Assembly: GCA_003255065.1 (NCBI GenBank)
Contig: QAOA01000712.1
Location: 452,392-516,391, forward strand
Direction of reading: 5' to 3'
DNA length: 64,000 nucleotides
DNA from: Cercis canadensis
Taxonomy: Eukaryota; Streptophyta; Magnoliopsida; Fabales; Fabaceae
The translations under genes and the position numbers were made by a program. The notes beneath the pieces were generated by a model. The model was not told where the DNA came from. It worked only from the letters and a program-made list of their open reading frames with translations, and did no database searches. Shown here in pieces: positions 45,540 through 57,213 of this stretch. The first letter of the stretch is position 1; every line of letters starts with the position of its first letter.

Positions 45540-46998
45540 TGATGTTTACTTTTATGAACTTGTATTCAATCGAAACATAGCTACAATCACTTTAGGCAAG
45601 TATACCTATCGTTTTATAGAATAGTTTGATTGAGTACGGATGTCGATCCCACGAGGAACTATAGCTATTAGTAATAATCCTTTTTCTATTATCTAATCTC
45701 AGAAATTCGGGTTGAAAAATGACTAACTAATCTAAAATAATATAAACAAGATAATAAAACAATAACAAAAAATTTGATAGATTTATCAATCGAAGGATAG
45801 GTCTAAATGAGAATCCCCCTAGGGCAAGCATTGCACTATCATCTTTAACTCAGTGGGCACCAATACTTTACTTAGACTGATGGAAATCCCTAAATTATGC
45901 CTTAATCTTTCTCAAGCAATAAGATATCTATTCCTAGGTTGATTGACTGAAATCTCTTCCTAATCAAAACCCCTAAGAAAGCATTAGTTTGTGTTTTACG
46001 GATTCCCTTAGTACATTGACTCAAATCAGAGGACTTATGTGAATCCTATCTTTAGTGATCCCAAGAAAATCCCATTGTCTACAAGTGATCTTATCCAATC
46101 TACAATTTCTCAATCTATAAAATGGAATCTGGTGCTAAATCAATGGCTAGCAACATCAACTCAACACAAATAAGAATCATAGACAATTCCAAGAATTAAA
46201 GATGTATTCCCATTGAATCAAAAGAATCAGAATACAAATGTATTTCTAGGGTTCATCCTATCTAAATCTTTACAAGTAAGTTATGATGAAATCTAATCAA
46301 AATAATATAGAGAAGACAAGATGAAATCAGATGAAAACTCATTCTCGTGAAGTTCTTGCAATGGGTTGATCTTCCATCTTGCTCTTCTTCCAACCTCTAG
46401 GGTTGGACTCCCACCTCTGGCTCTGAATCGTGTCTTTGAATGTCCAAAAGACGGAGCTCCTCTCCTCTGTGTCTTAGATGCCCATATATACAACTCTAAA
46501 TGTAGGATTTCACCTTGCAGAAGCTCGAATACGGCCTAGACACGACCGTGTTCACTTAAGATGGCTGGGCGTGTTGCTTGAAATATTTCTCTGGACCTCG
46601 GACATAGCCCGAAACACGGCCGTGTCTCTACAACAGGGGGCGTGTTCCTCCTCTGGGTTGTCTATGGACTGAGGACACGGCATCAACACGGGCGTGTTCT
46701 TCACTGACCCTGGCCATGTTCCTTAGGAAACTGGAGAAGGGTTCTCTGGATGCTAGACACGGGCATGGACACGGCCATGTCATGGCCGTGTTCCCTGTCT
46801 GGACTTTGAATTCTTCTAATTTCTCTGCTCTTCTGCTCCAGAAATCCTTAAAACTCTTCCTTTTACTCAATCAACCCAAGAAACACCTGAAAACACAAAT
46901 AGATAAGTTAAGTGCCATGTTTAATGCGAATTTGCTCAAATCCAAGTAGGAATCCATTGATAAAACATGGAACTTAAAGGTCTAATAAGCACATATCA
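45540..46998 (-). mobile_element. Solo LTR of the Athila-1 family, opposite orientation
   Basis: On the plus strand it starts TGATGTTTAC and ends GCACATATCA, the complement of the Athila-1 LTR (TGATATGTGC...GTAAACATCA). Flanks CATAG at 45535-45539 and 46999-47003 are an exact TSD. Length 1459 bp, including the ACACGGCCGTGT-type cluster at about 46525-46795. The absence of internal sequence implies LTR-LTR recombination after insertion into Athila-2. Confidence 0.95.
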
Positions 46999-47335
46999 CA
47001 TAGGTAGTGGAGATTGAGAATATGAACAAGCTTATGGTAGTGTGATTTTTGATAGGATGATTTGAGAGAAACACTTAGCTTAGACACTTGAGGGAATTGA
47101 GAGCATTGATTTATCTTATGAGAGGCTATTTACTTTAACTCATTCCTATTAAATAAAATTGCCATGTTTTTTGTTCTCTAGTTGTCAAGAGATGTTGTTT
47201 CATGAGTGTTGCTGTTTCTTTAAGTTTGAATTATTTTCTTACCTTAATCTTTGCATTCTTGATTTGATTGGAGAGCTGTTTTTCTTATTCTAGTTAGTTT
47301 GTTTCTTGTGATTTTGCCCAAGAGTGCAAAAAGCT

Positions 47336-47350
47336 AAGTGTGGGGGAATT
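47336..47350 (+). other. Polypurine tract of Athila-2
   Basis: AAGTGTGGGGGAATT lies immediately before the 3' LTR, where plus-strand cDNA priming would occur. Confidence 0.75.
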
Positions 47351-48665
47351 TGATAACACATCATTTTATACTATTTGTTTCCCTTATACTTAGTCTTTTA
47401 GTGTGTGTTTCTAGTGATTTTTATGGCCTTTAGACATGTTTTGTAGATTTGGATTTGTTGGCGCTTGTAGATTTTAATTGCTTAACTGTTAAATTCTGGC
47501 ACTACTTATGTTTTTCACCATATCTTTGGCTACAGATGTCCGATTGATGTGATTCTAGTTTCGTTGGAAAGCTGACAGAAAATTCCACATTTCATATTAA
47601 GAGCCCAGAAGCTGATTCTCGCGTCTGGATAATTCAAATTCGCGTGCAAGCATTCCAGATTTTCTGCTCCGCCCAGCATTGACTGATTCCTTTCCTTAGG
47701 CCTGCCTATTGGACCAGAACATGTTTATTTGGGCCAACATCTACTTATTGGGCCAGCACACATGACACAAGGGCTTGATCATGTTTTTACCATTAATAAT
47801 TTAGGAAACTAGGTTTATTTTGTAATTAGGAAACCATTAGAAAACTTAGAGGAGGCAGCCAGCTAGTATATATTCTTAAGTTGTTGAGGCAAATCACCCA
47901 ACCAGAGAGATACAAAATTCCCTTGAGCTGCTGCTGCCTCCTTTGCTGAGTTCGTTTTTCCTCTTTTGCTTTGTATTCAAGTCTTCTATGGAAGGCTAAG
48001 TTTGTTTGTAATCAATTCAAGAGGAGCCAAACTTAATAATCCAGAGTTCCTGTGCTTCAACCGGGTTTGATTTAATTTAATTTGAATTACTGCTTCTCCC
48101 CTTCTTCATGTGATTGAATGGTACTTTGATTGCATGAGTTGTATGAATTTAAATCGGTTAATTAGATTTATAATAGTAATCAGATTGATAATCATACTTT
48201 AAAGGTCTTTAATATATGGTTAACTTGGATAATTCAATTATTAAATTAATCTAGACTTAGTGATATAGAGCGGTTGCCTAGAGTCTTAATTCTATGATTA
48301 ATTGAATCCTGATTGGTAAATCAGTAGAAATTCTAAGTGTTATTGTTAGGGGTTCCAGGTAACACTTAACCAAGAATTAAATCAGATCTAGGTTATCTTT
48401 AGTGAACAATGATGGATTAAGGTTTGGTTGCCTGCTTGAGTTGATTGTGTTTTCTCTTATTTGATAAATTCAGTTTACTGCTTTCTTAATTCTTAGTATA
48501 TTGCATTCAACACAAAACCCCCCCCCCCACTTTTATTCTGTTCTTGCTTAAGTTCTTAAAAGATTAGTTGTTCTGGTGAATCCTTGGGAGATGACACTGG
48601 TTGCATCCTATACTATAATTTAGTTGCAATTAGAAGTTTAATTTTGTACGGTTCGGCACCCGTCA
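47351..48665 (+). repeat. 3' LTR of Athila-2
   Basis: 1315 bp, direct repeat of 35832-37129. Differences are scattered transitions and a longer poly-C run (~48517-48529). Followed by the TSD CAGTT. Confidence 0.95.
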
Positions 48666-48670
48666 CAGTT

Positions 48671-50789
48671 CCTTGATTCCCATTGACAAGTTGGATAACA
48701 TAAGGGAGAACCCAGAAACTCGTCCCAGGCTGAAGGATGAGCTCATCCCAATTCAAGTAGGAAGTAATCCAAGGTAGACAATCCATGTCGGATCCAACAT
48801 CCCTCCCTCAAACTTGAAAAAGCTAGTTGATCTCTGGTGGCCAACGTCGACCTCTTCGCATGGACAACAGCTGACATGCCAGGTATAAATCCAAATTTCA
48901 TTTGTCATAAACTTGCTATTGGCGCAGGTGCAAAGCTAGTCAAGAAAAGAAAAGGGTGGTCGGACCCGAGCGACAAGCAGCAATTCAAGAAGAAGTAACA
49001 AAATTGCTTGACACCAGGTTCATCAGAGAAGTACCTTATGCAACTTGGTTATCAAGCGTCATCATGGTAAAAAAGGCTAGCAGAAAATGGAGGATGTGTG
49101 TGGACTACTCCGATCTCAACAAGGCCTGTCCAAAGAATCCATACCCCCTTCCAAGCATCGACAAACTCGTCGATAGAGCATCAGGGTATAAACTCCTAAG
49201 CTTCATGGACGCCTACTCGGGGTACAACCAAATTAGAATGCATCCAGATGATGAAGATAAAACAACATTCATCACCGAGAAGGCAACTTACTGCTATAGA
49301 GTGATGCCTTTTAGGCTGAAGAACGCCAGAGCCACCTACCAAAGACTAATGGACAGGGTCTTCAAGAACTATATGGGGCGGAACGTTGAAGTGTGCTCGT
49401 GAAGTCACACTGGGAAATTCCTAGGTTTCATGCTGACACACAAGGGTATGGAGGCTAACCCGGATAAATGCGAAGCAATTATGAAGATGGAATCTCCCAG
49501 GACGATAAGAGAAGTCCAAAGATTAGCTGAAAGAATCACGGCACTCTCATGATTTTTGTCAAGATCGGCAGATCGAGCTCTTCCATTCTTCAACACCCTC
49601 AAAAAGATAAAAAATTTTGAATGGACCTCGGATTGCCAGCATGCTTTCGAGCAGTTAAAGAAATATTTGGCCTCACCCCCCATCCTCTTCAAACCAAAGC
49701 CAACAGAAACCTTATATATATACCTCACCACTAGTGACCAAGTTGTAAGCTCTGCCCTTGTTCGAGAAGAAAGCAAAACCCAACTCCTCGTGTACTACAC
49801 CAGCCATGCCCTCCAAGGCTTCGAGCTTAAATACCACAAGATTGAGAAGCTCACATATGCACTTCTTCTTGCAGCACACTGACTTAGGCTATATTTTCAA
49901 AGCCAACAAATAACAATTTAAACTAATCAACCTATAAGGCAGGTGCTCCAGAAACCCGATTTGGTAGGACGAATGCTTGGATTGTCAGTAGAACTCTCAG
50001 AGCACACTATCACCTATGAACCTAGAAGCACGATCAAGGTGCAGGTTCTAGCTGACTTTGTGGTAGAGCTTACTTGGATAGAAACATGCGACCATGACGA
50101 CCAGAGCCAATGGACGCTGTCGATGGAAGGATCTTCCAACCTTAAGGGAAGGGGTGCGGGAATAATTGTGGAAGGACCAGAAGGCGTCACCATAGACTAG
50201 TCCCTACGCTTTGAGTTCCCCACCTCCAACAATCAAGCAGAAATATGAAGCCCTCATCGCCGGGCTCAACATAGTGTTGGAACTCGAGTCAAAGAACCTG
50301 AAGATCTCGAGCGATTCTCAACTAGTAACTAGCCAAGTAAAAGGAGAGTATTAAGCCAAAGACCCCCAGATGGTCAAATACTTGGACAAGGTCAAAAAAT
50401 TGACCTCTGCACTCAAGAAATTCGAAATCCAGCACATTCTGAGAAGTGAGAATTGTCGCGCCGACCTTCTCTCCAGGCTCGCAAGCAGCAAAAAGCCAGG
50501 CAACAATCAAACGGTAATATAGGAAACACTCCTCAAGCCAAGCATTGAGCAAGACGACATGTTTAGCATAGAAGAAGAAACCTTGACTTGGATCACCCCA
50601 ATCAAGCGTTTCCTAAGAACATAAGAGCTTCCAATGAAAAAAACAACAGCTTGGAAACTTCAGCAAATAGCCACCAACTATTACCTCGAAGGGGAAACAC
50701 TCTACAAGGGAGGCTACTACACTCCTCTCCTAAAATGTCTATCGCCAAACCAATCCCATACATTTTGCAGAAGATCCACGAGGGCATAT
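48671..50789 (+). pseudogene. Tat element pol: RT, RNase H and archaeal-type RNase H
   Basis: Continues the protease part left of Athila-2. RT runs from ENPETRPRLKDELIPI (~48710) through FAWTTADMPGINPNF (~48855) and the clean frame 48956-49402 (KWRMCVDYSDLNKACPKNPYPLPSIDKLV, FMDAYSGYNQI). After NVEVC (~49398) a deletion jumps to GKFLGFMLTHKGMEANP (~49412), removing the YVDD catalytic box. RNase H lies at ~49560-49880. A second RNase H (WTLSMEGSSNLKGRGAGIIVEGPEG, SDSQLVTSQV, NCRADLLSRLAS) lies at ~50110-50490, typical of Tat elements. The integrase N-terminus starts at ~50640. Stops and shifts are frequent. Confidence 0.87.
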
Positions 50790-52092
50790 TGATGAGACGT
50801 TATTTTACACTATTTATTTCCCTTATACTTAGTCTTTTAGTGTGTGTTTCTAGTGATTTTTATGGCCCTTAGACATGCTTTGTAGATTTTGACTTGTTGG
50901 TGCTTATAGATTTTAATTGCATAATTATTGAATTCTAGCACTGCTTACATTTTTCACTATATCTTGAGCTGAGGATATCCGATTGATGTGATTCTAGTTT
51001 CGTTGGAAAGCTGACAGAAAATTCTACATTTCATATGAAGAGCCCAGAAGCTGATTCTGGCGTCTGAACAACTGAAATTCGCGTGCAAGCAGTCCAAATT
51101 TTCTGCATCCGCCCAGCATTGACTGATTCCTTTCCTTAGGCCTGCCTATTGGACCAGAGCATGTTTATTTGGGCTAACATCTGCTTATTGGGCCAGCACA
51201 CATGACACTAGGGCTTGATCACATTTTTACCGTTAATAATTTAGGAAACTAGGTTTATTTTGTAATTAGGAAACCTAGTGGAGGCAGTCAGCTAGTATTT
51301 ATTCTCAAGTTATTGAGGAAAATAGGTCACCACATTACCACCTTGCTATCAGAAGCTGCTGCTGCTACTGCCTCCTGTTGATGAATTCAAATTTCTACCT
51401 TTGCTTTGTGTTCAAGTTTTCCATGGAAGGCTAAGTTCTTTTGTAATCAATTCAAGAGAAGCCAAACTTAATAATCCGGAGTTCCTATGCTTCAACCGGG
51501 TTTGATTTAATTTAATTTGAATTATTGCTTCTTCCCTTCTTCATGTGATTGAATGGTACTTTGATTGCATGCTTTGTATGAATTTAAATCGATTGATTAG
51601 ATTCATAACAGTAATCAAATTGATAATCATACTTTAAAGGTCTTTAATATATGGTTAACTTGGACAATTTGTTTATTAAATTAATCTAGACTTAGTGATA
51701 TAGAGTGGTTGCCTAGATTCTTAATTCCATGATTAATTGAATCCTGATTGGTAAATTAGTGGGAATTTTAAGTGTTACTATTAAGGGTTCCAGGTAACAT
51801 TTAACCAAGAATTAAATCAGATCTAGAAAATCTTTAGTGAACAAGGATGGATTAGAGTTTGGTTGTCTGCTTGAGTTGATTACGTTTTCTCTTATTTGAT
51901 TAAATCCTGTTTATTGTTTTCTGAATTCTGATTATTCTGCATTCAACAACAAAACCCCCCTTATTCTGTTCTTGCTTAAGTCCTACTAGATTAGTTGTTC
52001 TAGTGAATCCTTGGGAGACAACAGTGGTTGCATCTTATACTACAATTTAGTTGCAATTAGTATTGTAATTTTGTACGGTTTGGCACCCGTCA
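50790..52092 (+). mobile_element. Solo LTR of the Athila-2 family
   Basis: 1303 bp, TGATGAGACG...CACCCGTCA, collinear with the Athila-2 LTRs but visibly more diverged. Exact TSD CATAT at 50785-50789 and 52093-52097. It interrupts the Tat integrase N-terminal domain. Confidence 0.95.
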
Positions 52093-52097
52093 CATAT

Positions 52098-53105
52098 GCG
52101 GTCACCATATTGGAGCTCGCTCACTAGCAGCCAGTGCATTTTGAGCTGGGTACTATTGGCCGACCTTGAGGGCGGACGCGACCGACCTGGTGAAAATATG
52201 CGACAAATGCCAAAAATTTGCCCACATTCACTTGGCGCCTCCTTCCAACCTCCACGTGGCAGTGGAACCTTGGTCTTCTACATATGGGGGCTAGACCTTC
52301 TAGGCCCTTTCCCAAGGGCTGTTGGGCAAAAGAAGTTTTTGATTGTTGCTATTGATTATTTTTCTAAGTGGATTGAAGCCGAGCCTCTAGCCAGCATAAC
52401 AGCAAAACATGCTAAGAAATTTGTCCAAACTTTCATTGTTTGTAGGTCCGACATCCCTCACACAATAACAATTGACAACGAAACCCAATTCACGGACTAA
52501 GGGTTCAGAAATTTTTGTGCTGACCTCCAAATTAGGTTAAACTTTACCTCGGTCGAGCATCCACAAGCTAACGGCCAAGTGGAGGCAGCAAACCGAATAA
52601 TCCGAGAAGGAATCAAGAAGAGGCTGGATCAAACTAAAGGCAACTAGATAGAAGAATTCCCAAGGGTACTCTGGTCCTACCGAACCACCTCCCAGATCTC
52701 CACCGGAGAATCTCCTTACAAGCTAATCTATGGAGCTGAAGCTATGATTCCTGTAGAGGTCGGCGAACCGAGCCAAAGAAGAGAATGATTTGATCCCAAG
52801 CATAATCAAGAGCAAATGCAGATAAATCTCGACCTGCTTGATGAAGATAGGGAGAAAGCTCAACTCTGAGCAATGGCATACAAGCAAAGAATCGCTAAAT
52901 ACTACAAGGCCAAGGTCAGGCCCAGAGCTTTCCAGCAAGGAGACCTTGAGGAGAACACCAAAATGAAGGAAAGCTCGCACCAAATTGGGAAAGCCCCTAC
53001 TGAGTTCATAAGGTATTGGGGAAAAGAGCATACACACTAGTGACCATGGAAGGAGACAACATCTCGAGGATGTGGAATGTACTGAACCTAAGGTTATATA
53101 TGCAA
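52098..53105 (+). pseudogene. Tat element integrase, second part
   Basis: Resumes with a decayed zinc-finger region (KICDKCQKFAHIHLAPPS, ~52190) and the catalytic core: first-Asp region mutated (LDLLGPFP, ~52290), FLIVAIDYFSKWIEAEPL (~52338), second Asp in TIDNETQFTD (~52470) and Glu in HPQANGQVEAANR (~52560-52598), with normal D-35-E spacing. The C-terminal part (GESPYKLIYGAEAMIPVEVGEPS, ~52710; RPRAFQQGD, ~52920) is recognisable. Stops at 52498, 52648 and others. Non-functional. Confidence 0.85.
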
Positions 53106-53148
53106 TGAAATTATCAGCATCTTTCCAGTTTTTGCCAATCTCAAACAA

Positions 53149-53540
53149 GGGCCAATACCCTTAAAGGACCATCGTCCTCTAAGCATCAACCGAGCTCAAA
53201 CGAGGGCCAATGCCCTAAGGACTAATGTCCTTTGAGCTCATACAAGGGCCAATGCCCTTAAAGGACCAACGTCTTCCAAGCATCAACCGAGCTCAAATGA
53301 GGGCCAATGCCCTCAGGACTAACGTCCTTCGAGCTCATACAAGGGCCAATACCCTTAAAGGACCATCGTTCTCCAAGCATCAATTGAGCTCAAACGAGGG
53401 TCAATGCCCTCAACACTAGCGTCCTTCGAGCTCATACAAGGGCCAATCCCCTTAAAGGACCAACGTCCTTCAAGCTTTAACTGAGCTCAAACGAGGCCCA
53501 ATTCCCTTAAGATTAATGTCCTTTGAGCTCAAACATCTTT
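53149..53540 (+). repeat. 97-bp tandem repeat array in the Tat element
   Basis: About four units start at 53149, 53246, 53343 and 53440, an exact 97-bp period. Each holds GGGCCAAT(A/G)CCCTTAAAGG and a related half-unit AGGGCCAATGCCCT. Non-coding. Confidence 0.9.
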
Positions 53541-53930
53541 CAATTAAAATCTTAAGTCCTTCGATTCTGATCAGGACTACATTTTTCAATTAAAAACTTA
53601 TGTCCTTCGATTCCGATCAGGATTACATCTTTCATTTAAAATCTTAAGTCCTTTGATTCTGATCAGGACTACATATTTCATTTAAAATCTTAAGTCCCTC
53701 GATTCCGATCAGGACTATAGCTTTCATTTAAAATCTTAAGTCATTCGATTCCGATCAGGACTACATCTTTCATTTAAAATCTTAAGGCATTCGATTCTGA
53801 CCAGAACTACATCTTTCAATTAAAATCTTGAGCCTTTCGATCCCGACCAGCGCTACATTTTAGATTAAAATTTCAAGTCCTTACTACATCTTTTAGTTAA
53901 AATCTCAAAGTCCTCTGATCAAAATCAAGA
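53534..53930 (+). repeat. 46/47-bp tandem repeat array in the Tat element
   Basis: Roughly eight degenerating units of CATCTTTCA(A/T)TTAAAATC plus CTTAAGTCCTTCGATTC plus CGATCAGGACTA, period 46-47 bp, directly after the 97-bp array. Tandem arrays after pol are common in Tat elements. Confidence 0.88.
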
Positions 53931-54109
53931 CTATACATCCAAACAAAGATAAGTTTTCAACCTGCCGATCAAGCCCAGAACCCTCTGATCATTTCACAAA
54001 GTTACAACTGAAAACATCCAACACTCAGAACAAAGCATGGAACTTTAAAAATATGTTCATTACATCATAACCAAAATATTACAAAGCTCAAGTCCCCCCC
54101 AGCCTTGCC

Positions 54110-56139
54110 CTACTCTCGCAATACATCCTCGTTCTCTGATGTCGAGTCCAAGTCCTCACCCGACTCATCCACACGGAGCTCAGGATCATCCTCCCCTTCG
54201 TTCTCCTCTTTGTCAACCAGTTTGCCATCCTTAACAATCTTATAATAATGAAAGCGATCCCCATCCAGGTTGGATGTCTACAAGCGTGCTTGCTCTAAGC
54301 ACAGGTCAAAACCTTTCTCGTGGGTCGATGCATAATTTTGCGTTATCTTTTCCTCGGCTCGCTCTTTCAGCCTCTTCTTTGACTAGCGCACCCGATCCAA
54401 TCGCCACTTCATCTGATAGTGCAACCTACCTTCTCGAATCTCTGACACCGAGCTAGCTCATCTTTCGCTCCTCCTTTAGTTGGTTAAGCTCGGCCATGAC
54501 ATTCTCCAACTTGGTTCGGGCATCTCCTAACTCCCTGTTCACCTTCGACATGACCTCTTAGCAAGACTCCACCATAGCCCAAGCCATCTCCTCATCTTCT
54601 CGGACTTTCGCTACCTCCAGCTCAGAGGACACGACTCTCTCATTCAGCTCATGGGATATCATTGCCTCCTGACCTAGCAGATCACGAAGATGCTTACTCA
54701 GCAAGCAGCTTTTAGCATCGACAACCCTCGATCGGTCCGAAGGCAAGGCTAGGGCTCTTAGTTGATCTCCCGTCAGAAATTGAACATTTCAAAATGAGAC
54801 ACTGGAATGCTCCTTGTTCTCTTTGGCCAAAGGAGCGGCGAATAGCTCAAAATGCTTAACCTTCGAGCCAAGGTCAAAGGTTCTGCTCACACCCGGATCT
54901 GGCCTCTCACCATCAGACTTTGAGAATGTCCTTTGCCTCTTTGCAACCGCCCTCTGCTTCCCTTTCGCAGCAACAGGAATCTCCTCTGCCCTTGAAGGAG
55001 GAGGGGCCAGAATTTCCTCGACAGCCACCACCCTTATGCGGTCGGCGGCAATGGCCTTCGGAGGCCCAGAGGACTTCGGAGCTTTGCTCCTTAAGATTTT
55101 GAATAGATTCACCATCTCCTTGGTTATCTTGCCCTCTGCAAATCAAAATCAGCTCGGTCAATGAACTTGAAAAACATTTTAAAAATCAAAGCAGTAAATA
55201 TTGACCAATTAAATCTTTGGCTTTAAGAGTGACCGACTGCACTTTCTCATGGCTCAAGGGGGCAATTGTTTCTATGATCCGGCGGGCATCCCTGTCATAC
55301 TTGCCTATCGGTTGAGCATGTTGTTTATTTATGTACTGGGTCCAACGCAGAGGAAATCTAGGCAATAAGTCTTGGTTGAGAAAAAATGCCATCCTCGGTG
55401 AAGGACCAACTTTTCAGGTTGGAACTATTACGCAGAAAAACATATCTTTCCAACCTTTCGCAGACTCCTCCACCAATTTCATCAAACCCAACTTCAGGTG
55501 ACTAGCTATGTACAAAAATTCCTGGTCGGACTCCCTTACATCCTTCATAGTAAAAAAATAAAAAAGACATCTACCCTAGACTCTACAGAGAGCAAATTAC
55601 ACAATTTTTGAAAGGCCCGGAGAAAACCTCATCCATTCGTATTCAGTTAGGAGGGAGCTACATTTATTTGGTTAAAAAAGGCCATCTCGAAATCAGTGAG
55701 AGGTAGCTCGGCTCCCGCCCGTTTTATATAAGTAACACTAAAGGTGAAAAAATCATTATTCGGGCAAATCTCGCACACCGGCGCATTCCAAGGACAGGCC
55801 TGAAGATCATACACAGTATGGAACCAGTCGATGTGCGAATAAAAATCTTTATACTCTCTTATGTACCCAGTCCGGAGAGCGGAAAAAGTATTCCTCACAC
55901 TCTAGTGCATAAAGAGGGGCACAAAGGGCGAGTGATCGGGATTCCCACACTAGTGTCAACGGAGCTCGACCTCCCCGAAACACTTGCTTCTCTATCATCT
56001 GTTTGCCCCTATCACCTGTTTACCCCCCCTTATCTACTGCCTCTCCATCACCATCTACCTCCTTGTCAGAAGACAGGACCTCAATCATTTCCAGGTAATC
56101 CATGGGGTCCCCCCTTTCGACGGAAGAAAAACTCTCCAT
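54110..56139 (-). pseudogene. Antisense ORF of the Tat element ('putative gypsy type transposon' family)
   Basis: On the minus strand, opposite to gag-pol, a broken gene runs from ATG 56139 (MESFSSVERGDPMDYLEMI) to TAG 54112. The N-terminal domain (~55900-55200) has LPLTDFEMAFFNQINVAPS, FLRAFQKLCNLLSVESRVDVFFIF, GWKDMFFCVIVPT and DARRIIETIAPLSHEKV, the pattern of the plant 'putative gypsy type transposon' family (PF04195-like). A basic linker follows (~55100-54800, AAKGKQRAVAKRQRTF), then a coiled-coil-like segment (~54750-54480) and an acidic C-terminus (EENEGEDDPELRVDESGEDL). A probable intron acceptor is TTTGCAG near 55140. Antisense ORFs in this position are known from Tat elements such as Grande. 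Function unknown; several stops. Confidence 0.7.
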
Positions 56140-56709
56140 ATACCTAAACCACACTGCCCTCGAAGAAGAGAAGAAGCCTAGGGCCCTAAGAGTTTGAGAA
56201 GGTAAAGTTACCTTTAAGATAAGTAGTCAGAGCTATGATCCTAGCAAGCAGAACACTCATTTCTAGTTCATTCCGACCTACGTGTCGATCTCTGAAAGTT
56301 TAGCAAAAGAGTAAAATAAAGTTCCGCCAATTTTTATTTATAGGACGAGGTAAGACAAATGTAACCGTCTAACCCATCTTCATCCAACGAATGTCAAAAC
56401 AACTGCATTTTAGCTTGGGAAGGCCAAACATCGCATCCTAGCCGGCTCTGACACCTTGAGAAGCCCAAACAAACGGCGGCCATCATAACAACTCTTTGAA
56501 CACCTCCCACAAAGAGCCACGTGGCATGGAAGTATGAAATGACAGCAGGCTCATTATGGCACTCACCGCATTATCCGGATCTCAAAGCCGTATCTCAGCC
56601 AACTTTTCCCTTGAGCTCGACCTCGGAAATCGTTAATCCATCCATCTAGAAGAACCTTGGACCTCACGATCAAAAAAAAAAATAAAATTTTGAGCTCTTG
56701 AGGGAGCAG
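56140..56709 (+). other. Tat element 3' untranslated region
   Basis: No gene on the plus strand. This stretch would hold the promoter of the antisense ORF on the minus strand. A purine-rich GAGGGAGCAG (56700-56709) precedes the 3' LTR and is the candidate polypurine tract. Confidence 0.5.
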
Positions 56710-57000
56710 TGTAGATACCCAAATCATGGTCCAATTACACCCAAACCCATTCAGCCAAAGGCCCACACCAACAAATCTAAATATACCTTCCATATCCTTA
56801 CAACATCACCTATAAATAATCACCGCATAACAGGTACGAGGACTTTTGGACCCATTTTAGTATTACATACATTATCAACTCTGACCAACACTAACTTAAA
56901 CATCGGAGCTCGGGTACTACCACCCGACTCTTGACCCCTCATTGCTGTGCAGGTATCATGTGACCCGCATATCCCATTAGTTCCAAATCAGGCATCGTCA
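56710..57000 (+). repeat. 3' LTR of Tat element
   Basis: 291 bp, direct repeat of 33311-33602 with a couple of dozen differences. Followed by the TSD CATAT. Confidence 0.93.
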
Positions 57001-57005
57001 CATAT

Positions 57006-57130
57006 GTCTTTAATACCTGGGAAGTGCAATAATGCAAGGGAGATATTCTCTCATGAGTCATGGAAGAAAGAATATGGCACTGTCATTCCTCTTTTGTTAA
57101 GAGTTAATGTCCTGGGCTCTACAAAACCTC
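57006..57130 (-). pseudogene. Upstream remnant of the split LINE
   Basis: On the minus strand, ENISLALLHFPGIKDI joins across the removed Tat element to WDHASTPEVLSYVEDKDFWAGL, continuing the LINE at 33305. The block looks like the end of a LINE endonuclease (the ...GISDHSP region), but similarity is weak. The CACTA-2 end at 57214 may mark where the LINE is cut off. Confidence 0.5.
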
Positions 57131-57213
57131 CATAGAAAGGATTGAGTTGTTTTAGTTGGAGCATTGTCACTTTTTTTTTTGGGTCCACTGAAGGCTATAC
57201 AACAGGGATAGCT

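Larger units (their letters stand above)
35832..48665 (+). mobile_element. Athila-2: full-length Athila-type retrotransposon inside the Tat element
   Basis: LTRs at 35832-37129 and 47351-48665 start TGATAACACATC and end CACCCGTCA. The TSD CAGTT is exact (35827-35831 and 48666-48670). It encodes gag and pol like Athila-1 but with different LTRs. No third ORF is seen between pol (ends 44334) and the 3' LTR. It contains a minus-strand solo LTR of the Athila-1 family (45540-46998). Length is inflated by an ~807-bp duplication at N 43030. Confidence 0.95.
33311..57000 (+). mobile_element. Tat-type Ty3/gypsy element, split by nested insertions
   Basis: LTRs at 33311-33602 and 56710-57000 both start TGTAGATACCC and end ATCGTCA. 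The flanks are CATAT at 33306-33310 and 57001-57005, an exact 5-bp TSD. Without the Athila-2 element, the solo LTR and their TSDs it would be about 9.5 kb. Order: gag, protease, RT, RNase H, a second (archaeal-type) RNase H, integrase, two tandem-repeat arrays, antisense ORF. The double RNase H and repeats after pol are characteristic of the Tat lineage. The LTRs differ visibly more than those of the Athila elements, so this is the older insertion, in agreement with the nesting. Confidence 0.93.

Noticed and set aside
53149..53930. Regularly spaced repeats considered as a CRISPR-like array
   Set aside because: Units are head-to-tail tandem copies without unique spacers, inside a plant retrotransposon.
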